This document shows positions 21,837-32,340 of a stretch of DNA of 64,000 nucleotides, piece after piece (position 1 is the stretch's first letter; each line of letters starts with the position of its first letter). A program made the translations under genes and the position numbers. The stretch comes from Synchiropus splendidus (Eukaryota; Chordata; Actinopteri; Syngnathiformes; Callionymidae): NCBI RefSeq assembly GCF_027744825.2, contig NC_071348.1, positions 21,423,563 through 21,487,562 on the forward strand, given 5' to 3'. The notes beneath the pieces are model-generated. The model saw only the letters and a list, made by a program, of their open reading frames with translations. It was not told where the DNA came from and searched no databases.

Positions 21837-23151
21837 AACTTTTATAATAATAGTCCACCAGCACTTGTCTTTTTGCATCAATCTCCAGAATGGAATCGTA
21901 ACAAGCGTACACAATCAGTGTTACGGTGTTCGGTAAGGGTACTCTGAATCTCATCTCCAGTCTTAAATTCCCATTTGAGAGAGGAGAGAGAGCGTAGTTG
22001 TCGTCGGCTGGATTGAGATTAAATGCAAACAACGAATAACCGCTGCTAAAACCTTCGCGGTCAATGCTTAGAGGCAGATCCTTCAAATGTCTTCCTGTAG
22101 CTAGAATCATGTTATAAAACTCTCTGACCGCCATACCGTTATTAAACTGAGGTTGAAAAGCTTTAGCGGGGATCTGTTGGCCGTCCTGACAGAGGGCTAG
22201 ATATTCAGTGTTGTAATGATGAAAATTGAACGGGGAGAGATCTCTCCTACCGGTAAATGCCTCGTGATGTACCAACCCTAAAACCACGTATTTAGGTATT
22301 GAACCCAGAAATAAATTCTCCTGGGTGCATATTCTTGAGTTTTCTGGAATGGAGTATGTTTTTACATTGACTCGTGAGAGTGGGTAGAGAGCATTTCCTT
22401 TTAACACACCCGCTGCATGACCTATTCTCACAGCTGGCGTAACAGTGACTTTCTTCACAAACAGAGAGGCGCCAAGGATTTTCAGACGAAAGGTGGAGTC
22501 GCGGGGTCCGGTCAGGCAGAAGGCATCATTCGCTCTGGTGAGTTTAATTCTTAAATCGACAGAGTTTAATAACAGTCTCTCGCAGAAAAATATGTCGCCG
22601 TGGAGAGGACCGAGAAGATGTACTTCTCTGGATCTGCTCGTGAACTCGGCCCTCTTATTAAGACCTGCGTTGGGACCGTTTACAGTGATGATCGAGTCAA
22701 CTGACCCAGTTGTGTCTTGGTAAAAAAGACCGGCGCTAAACTGTGTTTTAAGAGTGTCGCCTGAAAAGTTGAGAAGTGTTTCAATCATAGCTCTGTACGG
22801 ATGTGTGGAACTGGATTGTGAAATCATCCGATCGCCCAGAACCACATTGCACTGGTCAAAGATTGTGTTTAGAGGGTAATTGATGAGACCGACCGCTGCG
22901 TCGTTAGCCAGCGGTGTGCCATCGGCGTTAGTAATTCTTGCACGCACGTGTAGAAGGGTGTCGTTTAGGTCTAGATACTTTTCACCGTCTCCCGGTATAA
23001 AAAACTCAATAGGTCCTCCTTCGCTGATAGCGGCTACTGGTGCAATTTCAGTGTAAATTTTGTCTTTGATGGAAAGTTGCGTCATCGGGGGCGTGAATAA
23101 ATCCAGTTCTGCCAATGTGCATTCAGCAGATTTCTGGTGTAGGAGTGCCAT
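21829..23151 (-). CDS. Polinton A: major capsid protein (hexon-like), open 440 codons
   Basis: The frame runs MALLHQKSAECTLAELDLFT to YYYKSYG without a stop. It belongs to the F54H12.2-like family that is annotated as uncharacterised in many animal genomes and has been recognised as the double-jelly-roll major capsid protein of Polinton/adintovirus elements. Conserved blocks include IEFFIPGDGEKYLDLNDTLL near residues 47-66 and NTIFDQCNVVLGDRMISQSS near 95-115. The start is chosen because a TATA-like site lies only a few bases upstream and the locus C copy starts at the same ATG. Being open while neighbouring genes are broken suggests recent insertion or selection. It would form the icosahedral shell. 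Confidence 0.85.
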   Translation of the reverse strand: MALLHQKSAECTLAELDLFTPPMTQLSIKDKIYTEIAPVAAISEGGPIEFFIPGDGEKYLDLNDTLLHVRARITNADGTPLANDAAVGLINYPLNTIFDQCNVVLGDRMISQSSSTHPYRAMIETLLNFSGDTLKTQFSAGLFYQDTTGSVDSIITVNGPNAGLNKRAEFTSRSREVHLLGPLHGDIFFCERLLLNSVDLRIKLTRANDAFCLTGPRDSTFRLKILGASLFVKKVTVTPAVRIGHAAGVLKGNALYPLSRVNVKTYSIPENSRICTQENLFLGSIPKYVVLGLVHHEAFTGRRDLSPFNFHHYNTEYLALCQDGQQIPAKAFQPQFNNGMAVREFYNMILATGRHLKDLPLSIDREGFSSGYSLFAFNLNPADDNYALSPLSNGNLRLEMRFRVPLPNTVTLIVYACYDSILEIDAKRQVLVDYYYKSYG

Positions 23152-23157
23152 GTTACT

Positions 23158-23167
23158 GTATATAAGG
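23158..23167 (-). promoter_or_regulatory. TATA-like element before the capsid gene
   Basis: Minus-strand CTTATATACAG lies within 16 bases of the capsid ATG. Similar elements precede the pVI-like gene (TATATAA at about 23688-23696) and the penton-like gene (TATATAAG at 24678-24685), and all three persist in locus C (about 62318, 62857 and 63769). Confidence 0.45.
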
Positions 23168-23181
23168 TTTTTTAAAATATA

Positions 23182-23598
23182 TCAGAGCTCCCTCTTGGAC
23201 CGTTTGCTTCTGTCAACAGACTTCTTTCTTTTTTTGTTTGTACGTTTATTAGAGCTCTGTGTTACACATCGTCCTGGAGGGCGTCTCTTTGTCCTCCGCG
23301 ATAAGACGGCTGTACCTCCTGACCCTTTCTGTCTCTGTTGATCGCTCATTCCTCTCAAGGTACGGGTGAACATATCCGTAGCTATGTTACCCACCGCTGA
23401 TTTGAGATGTTGTTTCGCGATGGCAATACCTCTTTTCAAGAGCGGTGAATCAAACCGAAACATTTTCGAGAAGAGGGAACCGATGCCACGTTCGTACATA
23501 ACAGGGGCACCGTAGAAACCGGGTAGATCTCCGCCCACCTGTTTTTCATAATATTGTACAAATCTGTGAGGGTCGTCTCTTAAGCCTGCATGAACCAT
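23182..23598 (-). CDS. Polinton A: 138-residue pVI-like minor virion protein
   Basis: The frame starts MVHAGLRDDPHRFVQYYEKQ, then GGDLPGFYGAPVMYERGIGS, an amphipathic/hydrophobic segment (FSKMFR, PLLKRGIAIAKQHLKSAVGN), and a Lys/Arg-rich tail (KRTNKKRKKSVDRSKRSKR). A short N-terminus with Gly-rich sites, a membrane-active helix and a basic end fit the adenovirus pVI-like proteins reported in adintoviruses. The gene sits between capsid and penton-like genes and has its own TATA-like site about 90 bases upstream. The locus C copy is also open with a different C-terminus. Function is by analogy. Confidence 0.65.
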   Translation of the reverse strand: MVHAGLRDDPHRFVQYYEKQVGGDLPGFYGAPVMYERGIGSLFSKMFRFDSPLLKRGIAIAKQHLKSAVGNIATDMFTRTLRGMSDQQRQKGSGGTAVLSRRTKRRPPGRCVTQSSNKRTNKKRKKSVDRSKRSKREL

Positions 23599-23702
23599 TG
23601 TGTTTGTTTACGACTTGGCCTGCAAAGACTGGTTATCTCTCTCCGGCGTTGTGATGGTGAATGAATTTCCACATGACGATACAAGGGTTATATAATATCC
23701 TC

Positions 23703-24644
23703 TCAAGTAACAGGTCTAAAGTATAGAGTCACCACGACCTTTCCAAAGGTAAAATTGACGGGTTTGTTAAGATTCGATTTAATTTGTATCTGAATATTTT
23801 CAATATGGTTCTTGGCCACCGGTAAATAGTAAGCAGGGTTAAAATGTTGTGTGATTATATCTGAGTAGCTACCCTTGATTTCCACAGTTCTTAAAAGCGG
23901 TGCATATGCATCCCCTACAAGCTGCGGTCTTACAACGTCGCTGTAACAGTAGAGATGGTAAAACCCCACTTTTAAATCAACTGGATGGGGCGCTCTGTAG
24001 TCGCAAAAATTTATCCAATTACCAGGCTCTACACCTAGCATGTAAGCCAAAGGCGAGTTAAAAAGCACTAGGTTCTGCCCGTCTCTTTGAAGATCAATTT
24101 TTTGCCGTGCACTGTTAAACAGGAAGCGTATGTCGTTATTGGTTTTTTTAAAGGTTTGCTCCAACTCGGTTGTAATCTGATTAATAGAGCTGTAATATCC
24201 TCCCTTAAACTTCAGTTTGGAAATATCTGTTCCCGCCGTTTTGAAATGTCGATCAACCCCTCGTGATTCGTCTTTTTTCCTCTGAGCAGAGGCGCTGGCA
24301 TCGGGATCTGGAGCCCTAAGACGAGCCATGGCTCTATGAAATTCATCTTTATACCGTCGTGTTGTGTTAGCCTCCGAATCTGATCCTCTAGGGGGAGCCG
24401 TGTTTGTGTTGGAATCAAGTACTCTATGGTTCGGTTTCCAGGAAAATGATGCTGTATCCTCTGGAATATTATGCCACGTGTGAGGGTATGTAATCTCCGT
24501 CAAAGCGACCTCCCATTTTCCGTTTAAATCGATATGTTGTGCTAAATCAACGCGGAAAGTACCAATGGAGTTGTCTTTAAAAACATTTGCGCTGGCGTTT
24601 GATGGTAAAGTCACATAGAAGCCTGCGTTCTTTGAGTCGTACAT
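23703..24644 (-). CDS. Polinton A: 313-residue minor capsid (penton-like) protein
   Basis: The open frame begins MYDSKNAGFYVTLPSNASAN and has the conserved stretch WEVALTEITYPHTWHNIPED near residues 43-62, a charged middle (about 85-135, Arg/Asp/Ala-rich, less conserved), and a C-terminal half with YMLGVEPGNWINF near 210 and HIENIQIQI near 282. It is regularly found beside the F54H12.2-like capsid gene in these elements and is best viewed as the single-jelly-roll penton/minor capsid protein; that assignment is inference from position and family. A TATATAAG site lies about 35 bases upstream. The middle is deleted and frameshifted in locus C. Confidence 0.7.
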   Translation of the reverse strand: MYDSKNAGFYVTLPSNASANVFKDNSIGTFRVDLAQHIDLNGKWEVALTEITYPHTWHNIPEDTASFSWKPNHRVLDSNTNTAPPRGSDSEANTTRRYKDEFHRAMARLRAPDPDASASAQRKKDESRGVDRHFKTAGTDISKLKFKGGYYSSINQITTELEQTFKKTNNDIRFLFNSARQKIDLQRDGQNLVLFNSPLAYMLGVEPGNWINFCDYRAPHPVDLKVGFYHLYCYSDVVRPQLVGDAYAPLLRTVEIKGSYSDIITQHFNPAYYLPVAKNHIENIQIQIKSNLNKPVNFTFGKVVVTLYFRPVT

Positions 24645-24678
24645 GGTGATATGATGCCTGGTGTAAAGGAGGATCGTC

Positions 24679-25748
24679 TTATATATTTTTTATATCCGAA
24701 GCTTTTACCCAGCTGTTGAATTTTTCAGGCCAGTTCTTCCACTGGACAAAGACCTGCCTCTCTCCTTTAACGCAGCGTTCCATGAGAATCTTTTCAACGT
24801 GAAATACTTTATCCTTTACGAGTTGTACTTTTTGTAATTCTTGATCATAAAATGACCCCTGGATGGTCTCGCCGTCGAAATCTTTCAATTTATACACAGG
24901 CGGGGTGCGATGAATACATTCAGTTATCGTAAATATCTCATCTGTAAAACTCTGCTCATACTTTTTGTCAAATACACCTCGTAGTTTTGATATCCTAACA
25001 TGATCGCCCTCCTTAAATTTTGCCTTCTGCAGATCTTTCGATGGTCTAATGTAAAAATTGCAGAGTATTTTCTTTAGTTACTTCCATCGGTGTCATTTTT
25101 ATACTACTGTGATAGCTGTGATTATAACTCTTTACTAGATCCTGTAAAACCTCGATGTAACGTAATGTGTTTTTAGCCGTGAAATATCTCCACATCCGAC
25201 TTTTAAGAGTGAGGTTAAATCTCTCAACCACAGAGGCCTTAACGTCACTCGCTGTTGAAAAATGATTAATACCCTTCCTTTCCATCAAAGCCCTGAAACT
25301 CTTGTTAAAAAAATCTTTCCCATCATCCGTCTGTAGCTTTGCAGGCGTCCCGCACTCCTCCAGCACTGTTTTGAACGCCTTCATTCTCTCGATCGGAGTC
25401 TTTCTTTTTAAAACGCGTACATAGGCCCTCTTTGAAAATACATCTATAACGGTCAACAAGTAATTTTGATCGTCGTTATATCTAGCCAACGCCTGCATGT
25501 CGCATAGGTCGGCCTGGAATTGTTGAAGAGGCCTGTGAACAAATACTCTGTATCTCGGAAAGTTTACTCTGGCTGGTTTATGCAGGGTGTAGGCATCCTG
25601 TTTTGATAAAAAAATCTTTAATAGATTTAGAACTGACTGGTTTTCCAGTCTCAACCTGCACCCCTGGACGAAGGCGACTCACACCTCCAGAGGTCCCGGG
25701 GTGAAGAGGATTGTAATAAACTCTTTTAATGATGTGTTTCACCGTCAT
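24679..25748 (-). pseudogene. Polinton A: retroviral-type integrase with chromodomain, two frameshifts
   Basis: Reading from ATG 25748: MTVKHIIKRVYYNPLHPGTS, a conserved N-terminal block of Polinton integrases, then a frame break at a T run near 25610. The main frame (25654-25046) has YTLHKPARVNFPRY, the DDE core (QADLCDM, QTDDGKDF, SVVERFN) and ends after KENTLQF because of a second one-base shift near 25060. The third frame continues KFKEGDHVRISKLRGVFDKK (SH3-like C-terminal domain) into a chromodomain (FHVEKILMERCVKGERQVFV, WKNWPEKFNSW). The family integrates the element with 6-bp target duplications, and the chromodomain probably reads histone marks. Total length near 356 codons is normal, so only the indels break it. 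Confidence 0.85.
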
Positions 25749-25789
25749 GTTAAACGAGAAATGAATGAGCTGAGATCCAAATATACTTC

Positions 25790-26294
25790 TTAATGTTTTT
25801 TATTCCACAGGTTATGTAAGGATTCAAACGTAATGTTATACAAACACAGTAAAAGAGTAAAAAAAATAAACATCACATACGAGGGAATCTCGTGTTTGTG
25901 ACATCGCCCAGGACTGGCCTCATCGTTGTCTTGGACGGTCTTGTTCCAACAGGTACGTCTGCATGGTGTTGCTCTGGAAAAAATCCTCTTTATAACAGCC
26001 ATCAACAAGTAGGCGGTCCAGGGTGGGGCGGTCCTAAAAGGCCAGTGCTTTTTTCAACACAAGGGCATCATTCCATAAGCGGCTATGGTAGAAGAGACCG
26101 TCGATTTTTGGAGAAATCTCCTGGATTGTCTCACTCCAAGCATCCATCGGTATGGTTAACAGAGTACGAAAAACACCACAATCGGAATTAATATACTCCA
26201 GGACGAAATCTTCTTCTTCTTCACCTGTGACTCCTGTTGATACTTTATGGATGGCCCTGAAGGACCAACGTCCTGATCCTAACATTTGAATCAC
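25790..26294 (-). other. Unrecognised small ORFs beside the integrase end of Polinton A
   Basis: ORF 26294-26034 (86 residues) is acidic in the middle (VTGEEEEDFVLEYINSDCGV) and ends VLKKALAF; ORF 26008-25790 (72 residues) has a hydrophobic end (YVMFIFFTLLLCLYNI). I recognise neither. They lie where accessory genes or a terminal inverted repeat of the element would be expected, but the element boundary cannot be placed from one copy. They could equally be chance ORFs. Confidence 0.25.
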
Positions 26295-26499
26295 ATCGTC
26301 TTTTGCACCTGCACGTCACTAACATGCTGGTGCTTGACCTCGGCTTGCTTGCACCGTCACTTGAAATTACTGCATTTAATAAAAACAAGAGAAAAGAAAC
26401 GCCCTTTAAACTTGACTGTAGCTTGCTGAATAAACGCATCCAACATACGCACTGGTGGATGCATTTAGACAATCATCAGCAGGTCATTTGGTCGATGCT

Positions 26500-29260
26500 G
26501 AGCCAGGATAATTAATAATTTAGCGATAACTTCCTTGGAGAAACATCTCACCCGTCCAGCTGGAGTTGCTGTCCTGGCAGCTGCCTCACTATCCAGCTCA
26601 TATTTGATGTCACAGCAGTGTTTCTGTGAATGGAGATGCACTGCCAGTGTCCAGCTGAATCAGGTGTAACTGGATCACACGTCACCATCTTTGTATCTGC
26701 GGCCAATTTAAGCGCAGAAAAACAAGGCGTTTGACAAATTTTATTGATGGTAAAGGCATAAAGGGAAATTTTAGGCGTGTTTTCCTTCTCCCATAGCTAT
26801 TAATAGTAATATTGAAATGTTTATTTTTATCTTTGCTGAAGGGGACCCCACATATGACCTTGAAATGAATAAGGATCGGGCATGCGCATGATGTAACTTA
26901 CTGAAATTCAGTGACCGTTTTCTCCCACCAACTTTCATCTATTTGAAAACCTGATTCCCTGTTGTATGCTCCTCTCGTTTTTGACCTCAATCTCATTAAT
27001 ATATTTCAGAAACAATTCTCTTCTAGGGCTGAGTAGATTGTTGCTGAGTCAGGAGGTAGAGAAGGAAACCTGTGAAAGTTTTTATTTTTTTATTTATTTT
27101 AGACAAAATATATGATTTGATATTGTTTTGAGAGACTATTGTACGAGCGTGACAAGCATTTCTCCAAGTAAGAGGGAGGAAACACACGATTCTCTTTTTG
27201 GGCCAGAATTCTGAGTGGCTGAATTATATTTACAGCGCTTCTGAAATTGGGAGCAAACTTTAATAGCATGGAACGTAACCTTGGGATTCTTGACATTGGT
27301 AGGTCTTTTCATAGGCAGTGAGGAATATACTGGAGCATTAATAGAGGATGAGCATGAAAACATTTCCAGTTTGGACTAAGGTAAACATCAGTAAGACAGC
27401 AGATTTTATGAATATAAGAGGCTCAATAATAAAACTGTTTTGAATTTACACTTATGGAGTAACGATCTGCTGACCCGAGGAGACTTCCCACTCCAAACAA
27501 AATCACTTGCTGTAGTTTATCAATGATTTTTTTTTTTTTTCTTTTTAAATTTCTCCACCTCTGAAGGTCAGATTTGACTAGAGTCGTGCGTGAAGGTAAA
27601 GGTAGAGGATTTATTGTCAATTCTGCCATATGCATTACATATCAAGGATTGAAATGTGCAGCCACATGAACGCAGAGAGATTTAAAACAAGATTCTTTAA
27701 ATCAAAGTGCAGGTTCTTGAAGCCTACCCCTTTTAATTGGATGACATATGCTTTTCTCATTTTTGACCCTATATCCTGAAAACATGAATAATAATTCACT
27801 ATTGTTATGCATGATGCCTTTAAACCCTAGAGATGAGCTCTGTGTGACTCTGCTAAAGACTTAATGCCCAAGTGGTTTCCATAATACCTCTTATGAAGAC
27901 CCTCCAATATTTGTAACGTACAGAACATTAAGAATCACCCGTTATAATGTACTTAAATATGTAATAATAATGTATATGTAATAATGTATAATCAAAAAAC
28001 ATGTTTTATTAGTGCATAATTTACATTTTCCCTTTGGTTTCCTTGTTTATACATTCTGTTTATAATATGCTAATGATAATGCTAATAACAGACATATGTA
28101 GATCGTAGTTATGAGAACACAGAAGTGTAAGAGCTGTTGCCACGAAAGAGCATTACAAGGGTACTGTGCTATAAAACGGTTATTATTCATGATGCTAATG
28201 TCGAATCAGCGTAGCATTTTTGTGTGGTCATCTTTGCTAAGTATGGAAGTCAAAAGTCGTGGGACAACCTGGGAGTAAGTTCAGGTGGTCATGGAAAAGT
28301 GGACAGGAAGTTAATATACTGTAGGATTTCACAGCTTCTATTGACTGAATTGACTGATCTGCATCTTGTGACATTTATGAGACATTTATCTGAGAAACTT
28401 AAGGGAAATCAAACATATGCAGTGGCAGGAAGTAGCAATGAAAGCAATCGTGAAGCTATTTAGTGAAATCTCGCAGAAAAGCATTTCCTCCTCCCAGAGG
28501 CTCTTTGACTGTGTGTGTGATTGCAATGGCAATGATCTTGAATCCACTTTGTGGGGACTGTCTTTCCTTATTTTATACTGAACAACAAGCACGGCTCTAT
28601 TTACTGTTTCGTTCAAATGAAACACAACATACCAGGGCCCATCACTGTGTTCTGAAACCTCCTTTGAGTTGGGTCTGTTTCAAGCACTGAGTCAATAAGC
28701 GTCATGCAATCTTGAGCTGCGTTTTTAATGTGTGCAGTTTTGGCGCGTGTTGCTCGCTCGGTGCCCAGAGAGTACAGAGAGCTGCAGATGGTAACAGGCA
28801 GGGAGGTGGGAAACCTTGTCTCTCTTGCACCTCAGACTGTGCTGAAACCTGATTTGTAAACATGCTCACAGGAACCATCTGCCGCTGAGTTCATGTTTTC
28901 CTCTGCATTTTTTGATTTGGGATTCTATAAATAGACAGAGAGATGAAGGAGACCACTATATGTCAAATCTGTATGATTGATGGTCCCCCGGGAGTAATAA
29001 AACCCTCCCCTTCCGGAAGTAATAAACCCCACCCCTTTTTATATCAAAAAGAAATTAAAATAATTACCCTCCCCATTTTTATATCAACAGGAAATTAAAA
29101 TAATGAAGGTCCAAGGGGTAGCTTCACCCTTGTGTGATGCAGGGGGTGGGGGTCAGCTACATCCTCACAGACGCAAGGGTCAGGCAGGGTCAGCGGGAGG
29201 GTGGGTGTGTGATGAGACACCGGGAGGATTACCTTAGGGGTGTGGGTAAAAAAAAAGGGG
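26500..29260. other. No recognisable gene
   Basis: Moderately AT-rich sequence with only short ORFs lacking motifs (27099-27363, 28224-28690). At 28985-29095 a C-rich tract is partly duplicated (AGTAATAAAACCCTCCCC then AGTAATAAACCCCACCCC; AGAAATTAAAATAA twice). I see nothing else to annotate. Confidence 0.5.
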
Positions 29261-29261
29261 T

Positions 29262-29640
29262 AAAACAAAAAGAAAGAAATACTTTTAGTTTTCAGCATTA
29301 GTCAATGTTTGAACTGTTTCTGCATTGCAGGCTAAATAATCAAAACACATTAGTAGCTACAATATTATTTCGGGTTTAAACATTTTAGAAGTTATTTAAC
29401 ATCTTATGAAGAAGTTTTTCATTCTTGAAATATTTCTTAAAGATAAAACAGTAGAAAGAAAACACTTTTTAGTCTTCACTAATAGTTCAAACGACGCAGC
29501 TACCCAACTCATGCACCATTTTTCAAAATGCGTTTAAACAGATAATTTGTACTTGTTTGAGAAATACTTTTAGTTTTCAGAATAGAACAAAAGAAAGAAA
29601 TACTTTTAGTTTTCAGAAAATAAGGTTGAGTGAACAAGGA
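29262..29640 (+). repeat. Segment X, copy 1 (3' end block of the G family)
   Basis: Starting at AAACAAAAAGAAAGAAATAC this AT-rich block is nearly identical to 30915-31330 and 49488-49890, where it directly follows a terminal P exon. Here it has no P exon before it and is joined to the intron preceding a Y exon, so it marks a rearranged left edge of the cluster. Confidence 0.75.
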
Positions 29641-29816
29641 TAAAACAATTATACAACAATTTTCAACACATCTCTACCGTTCAGTATCAGTTGAATGGTT
29701 GTATGTTCGCTATTGTGTGTGTGTGTGTGTGTGTGCGCGTACGTGCGTGCGTGCGTGCGTGTGTGTGTGTTTTATCTGTAATGCGGTTTGTCTATGTTCC
29801 GGCTATGTGCTTTTAG

Positions 29817-30949
29817 ACGGTGTCATTTTACTATTGAAGGTGTTTGAGTAACTGTTGCTGCTAAGCGTCATTGTGATTTTACTACTATGCTTTAACGACG
29901 ACGGACACTAGAGGTCGCGATTACTATTTCACACTATGCTTTAACGACGGCGGCCACGTGAGGTCGAGATTACTATTTCACACTATGCTTTAACGATGGC
30001 GACCACTAGAGGTCGGGATTACTATTTTACACTATGCTTTAACGACGCCGGCCGCTAGAGGTCGTGATTTTACTAACTGCAATGTGCTTTAACGACGGCG
30101 GCCGCTAGAGGTCGTGATTTTACTAACTGTAATGTGCTTTAATGACGCCGGCCGCTAGAGGTCGTGATTTTACTAACTGCAATGTGCTTTAACGACGGCG
30201 GCCGCTAGAGGTCGTGATTTTATTAATTGTAATGTGCTTTAACGATGGCGGCCACTAGAGGTCGTGATTTTACTAACTGTAATGTGCTTTAACGACGGCG
30301 GCCACTAGAGGTCGTGATTTTACTAACTGTAATGTGCTTTAATGACGGCGGCCACTAGAGGTCGTGATTTTACTAACTGTAATGTGCTTTAACGACGGCG
30401 GCCACTAGAGGTCGTGATTTTACTAACTGTTATGTGGTTTAACGACGGCGTCCCCTAGAGGTCGTGATTTTACTAACTGTAATGTGGTTTAACGACGGCG
30501 GCCGCTAGAGGTCGTGATTTTACTTATTGTAAAGTGGTTTAATGAGAGTATACACTAGTGATTTACTATTTGTTTTTACGCTTTAAATGTTGATCCTTAG
30601 TAGATCCCTACATTTACACTCTGTTTATATTAATATCATATTAACTGCTATCCGAGGTCTTGCTTCTAGATTGTATTTACATTTGTGTTGTTGTCGGTAG
30701 TCTGTTTCAGCTCTCCCCTCTGGGTCTTGGCCTTTGTGGGAGATATCGACGCCGGTTTCCTCAGTACCTCTGGATCTACTATCCGGACCGTTCCCTGCTG
30801 AAGACTCGACGTCGGCATCTGGGCTATCCGCACCTCCACAGCCACCGTCGCCGACACCATCAGCACCGCCAGCAACCACAGACAAGCCGCGGACATCGCC
30901 CCGGATACCAAAACAAAAAGAAAGAAATACTTTTCGTTTTCAGCATTAG
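29817..30949 (+). pseudogene. G0: Y exon and terminal P exon of a 5'-lacking family member
   Basis: Y exon 29817-29851 (acceptor GTGCTTTTAG) reads [10 protein letters not shown] then stop. After the minisatellite, a P exon begins at 30711 (acceptor TCTGTTTCAG) with [17 protein letters not shown] and ends ERNTFRFQH-stop at 30949. Exon 1, exon 2 and H/Q/T are absent to the left, so this is the 3' end of an older family member placed before G2. The P exon has one substitution (ETS to EIS) against the others. Confidence 0.5.
29884..30545 (+). repeat. 50-bp minisatellite array V0, ~13 units
   Basis: Unit: TTTAACGACGGCGGCCACTA followed by GAGGTCGTGATTTTACTAAC and TGTAATGTGC. First three units are a divergent form with ACTATTTCACACTATGC. 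CpG-rich, with a CTCF-like core CCACTAGAGGTCG in most units. Confidence 0.95.
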
Positions 30950-32190
30950 TCAATGTTTGAACTGTTTCTGCATTGTAGGCTAAATAATCAAAACACGTTA
31001 GTAGCTACAATATTATTTCGGGTTTAAACATTTTAGAAGTTATTTAACATCTTATGAAGAAGTTTTTCATTCTTGAAATATTTCTTCAAGATAAAACAGT
31101 AGAAAGAAAACACTTTTTAGTCTTCACTAATAGTTCAAACGACACAGCTACCCAACTCATGCACCATTTTTTCAAAATGCGTTTAAACAGATAATTTGTA
31201 CTTGTTTGAGAAATACTTTTAGTTTTCAGAATAGAACAAAAGAAAGAAATACTTTTAGTTTTCAGAAAATAAGGTTGAGTGAACAAGGATAAAACAAAAA
31301 AGAAAGAAATACTTTAGTTTTCAGCATTAGTTCAAATGACACAGCTATTCAACTCATATGAGTTTCTGTTGAATCAGTCTATTTAATTTTACACCCTGTG
31401 TGAGTTTGAAACGATGCATTTTTAGAGTCTGTGATAACCAGTTAATTTGCTGCGGAGACGCGAGTTCTTTCCTGGACGGTTGAATCTTCAAAAGAGACAG
31501 TCTGAAGGCGGACCTCATTGTCTTCAGACAACATTGTTTAGGCTGTAGGAAATACACTTCTGTACCTTCCACGTGTTCGTTTTCTCGTGAGAATGACAAC
31601 CAAAAACACCCCAACTTAAAATCCAAAAGAATTTACACCCTGACAGAGGCGTCTAATTACCCTAACAGAGCTCTGGGCCCGCAACTACACCTGGCTTTGC
31701 CTCAGCTCCGATGGTGTAGAGTGACAAAGACTATCTCAGGCCCTGACCCCTTTTATTACACATTTCAGTTCATTTTGGAGTTGCAGTCTCCACTGATTGA
31801 TCCTGGTCTTCTTACGGTTCAGGTCGTCATGGGTCAAATTCCAGATCTTGTGCCGTCTCCACCACATCTAGGAACACCTTTAGAATATTTATACATCTGT
31901 CTTTAATTGGCGACAATGGCAGAGCGGATGACCCAAGCCATTCTTTTTTTGGCATCCTGCTTCTGTCACCATGTCCGTTCTCCATCTGATTATTTGTTTT
32001 ACGTCGCCGCGGTTCATACCTCTGAGCTACCTAGCAGACATTGATCCTGGTCTTCTTACGGTCCAGGTCGTCATGGGTCAAATTCCAGATCTTGTGCTGT
32101 CTCCACCACATCTGGAAACACCTTTAGAATATTTATACATCTGTCTTTAATTGGCGACAATGGCAGAGTGGGTGACCCGATCCAAATCAA
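30950..32190. repeat. Segment X plus G2 upstream flank, duplicated at 49.5-50.75 kb
   Basis: About 1.25 kb nearly identical to 49525-50755. It contains X (to about 31330), then non-coding sequence with an internal direct repeat: GATCCTGGTCTTCTTACGGT at about 31800 and again at about 32043, each followed by TCAAATTCCAGATCTTGTGC and ending AATTGGCGACAATGGCAGAG. A 90-residue minus-strand ORF (31354-31626) is preserved in both copies but has no known motif; with such recent copies, preservation is uninformative. Confidence 0.75.
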
Positions 32191-32340
32191 CAAAGACGTC
32201 ACCTAGGACCTACCCACACGGACGGAGTATTTAGGTGACCCGATTCAGACCACATTTTACATCAGTTCCGGGGTAACCTTCGCTGTTGACCAGACCTTCC
32301 AGAACTTCATCCTCCTTTCCAAAAGGACTCCAGACTACCC
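32190..32340 (+). promoter_or_regulatory. G2 promoter-like block with inverted repeat
   Basis: GTCACCTA (32198-32205) and TAGGTGAC (32232-32239) form a spaced inverted repeat; GAGTATTTAGG overlaps the second arm as a TATA-like element about 110 bases before the ATG. AAGACGTCACC also gives a CRE-like ACGTCA. Arms are kept in G1, but the left arm is mutated (GTCACCGA) in G3, which has also lost exons 1-2. Confidence 0.5.

Noticed and set aside
22445..22723. 92-residue ORF on the plus strand inside the capsid gene
   Set aside because: Shadow of the capsid frame; its counterpart at 61715-61942 only reflects shared sequence.
31354..31626. 90-residue minus-strand ORF, preserved at 49929-50201
   Set aside because: The two copies lie in a recent near-identical duplication, so preservation gives no evidence; no motif, and it overlaps sequence shared with the G1 upstream block where it is not open.
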